Positions 59,122 to 59,740 of a stretch of DNA of 59,740 nucleotides are shown here, piece by piece. How positions within the stretch are numbered: position 1 is the first letter of the stretch; every line of letters starts with the position of its first letter. The translations under genes and the position numbers were made by a program. Source of the DNA: Byssochlamys sp. IMV 00236 (lineage: Eukaryota; Ascomycota; Eurotiomycetes; Eurotiales; Thermoascaceae); NCBI GenBank assembly GCA_001931875.2, contig MSJH02000836.1:1-59740 (forward strand), in the 5' to 3' direction. The notes beneath the pieces were generated by a model. It was not told the DNA's origin and ran no database searches. It saw only the letters and a program-made list of their open reading frames with translations.

Positions 59122-59740
59122 TAAAGTAATTATATAGGCAGTTTAGTTTAGTTTAAAGAGAGAGTTAAACTATTTATAGTAGTTTTTAGTTTAAGATAAA
59201 AAAACTATACTTAAACTAAACTATATTCTGGTAGTTTAGTTTAAAACTAAAAAAACTAAAATATTTACTAAGATTATGCGCTAAACTAACTTAAGTTAAA
59301 TTAACTTAAATAATTTAGTTTAAATAGTTTATATAGTTCGTAGTATTATAGATATTAAAGCTTTAATTTTATATTATTTTATATTATTATTAGTTATAGA
59401 CCTTTAAATCTATAGCTAAAAAATAGTTTAAATATAATATTATTATATTAATTTAAAAATAAAACTATAAAGAAAGTCTTTTAAGATATTATTAAATATA
59501 TATATATATAGAGTTATAGCTATAGAAATATATATATTTATAAACTATAGTGCTAATATAGTATTATTATATATAATATATAATTTTTCTTAAAAGCTTA
59601 AGTTATTAAACTAAAGAATATATATTTAACTACTATTATTATTTTAAATAAAAAATATTTTCTAAATTATTCTCTTAATAAGTTAATAAAAAATCTATAT
59701 ATAATTAATAAATTATAACTTCTAAAGAAAATCTTATATA
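59122..59740 (+). mobile_element. Second copy of hAT-D, inverted relative to the first, cut by window end
   Basis: It starts TAAAGTAATTATATAGG, matching TAGACTAGTTATATAGG at the right end of hAT-D in reverse complement. The next ~600 bp match 36540-36978 and beyond in reverse complement, including the GTTTAGTTTA runs and one palindrome core at 59286-59299. Differences include small indels. The rest lies outside the window. Confidence 0.8.

Overview
The window is an extremely AT-rich, gene-poor block of nested, decayed transposable elements. It is best explained as a filamentous ascomycete (Pezizomycotina) AT-isochore or pericentromeric region shaped by repeat-induced point mutation (RIP). CpA and TpG are rare (CpA occurs only twice in the first 300 bases). 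Recognisable transposon reading frames survive only when TAG, TAA and TGA are read through. Catalytic Asp codons have mostly become Asn, and paired LTR copies differ only by C/T and G/A transitions. I see no intact host gene, rRNA, tRNA or CRISPR array. The species cannot be fixed from the sequence.

Layout. (1) 1-4446: a Ty3/Gypsy element (family C, copy C1) on the minus strand, its 5' LTR at 4117-4446. (2) 4447-8901: a fragment of a different plus-strand Gypsy element (E), split by a ~520 bp inverted-repeat MITE (7104-7621). (3) 8902-~40760: a second family-C copy (C2, plus strand), broken by a young solo LTR (9590-9917) and two hAT DNA transposons. hAT-B is 11888-28000, with 8-bp target duplication TTAAAATT. 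hAT-D is 28070-36978, with target duplication TATAATAT. Copy C1 still holds both empty target sites, 61 bp apart in the protease region. (4) Inside hAT-B sits the best-preserved element, chromovirus Chr1 (19512-27032): 432-bp LTRs, target duplication AATAT, one gag-pol frame with a terminal chromodomain, a polypurine tract, and an extra antisense gene with a recognisable intron. (5) 41928-~57700: a Gypsy element F, split by an 8.45-kb Gypsy element G (46097-54546; 149-bp LTRs, target duplication TATAC). (6) 59122-59740: the end of a second hAT-D copy, inverted relative to the first.

Insertion order read from nesting: E, then C; then B and D into C2; then Chr1 into B; G into F. Only the MITE, the solo LTR at 9590 and the 3' third of Chr1 have near-normal base composition.

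The most interesting content is: (a) the antisense spliced gene carried between pol and the 3' LTR of Chr1, encoding a protein with a Cys-rich, possibly metal-binding motif; (b) two unusually large hATs (~8.6 and 8.9 kb) with kilobases of unrecognised coding-like sequence; (c) a 14-bp palindrome dispersed 16 times through hAT-D; (d) 32-bp tandem arrays at both ends of hAT-B; (e) evidence that Chr1, and perhaps family C, prime reverse transcription from their own RNA 5' end. All alignments and counts were done by eye.
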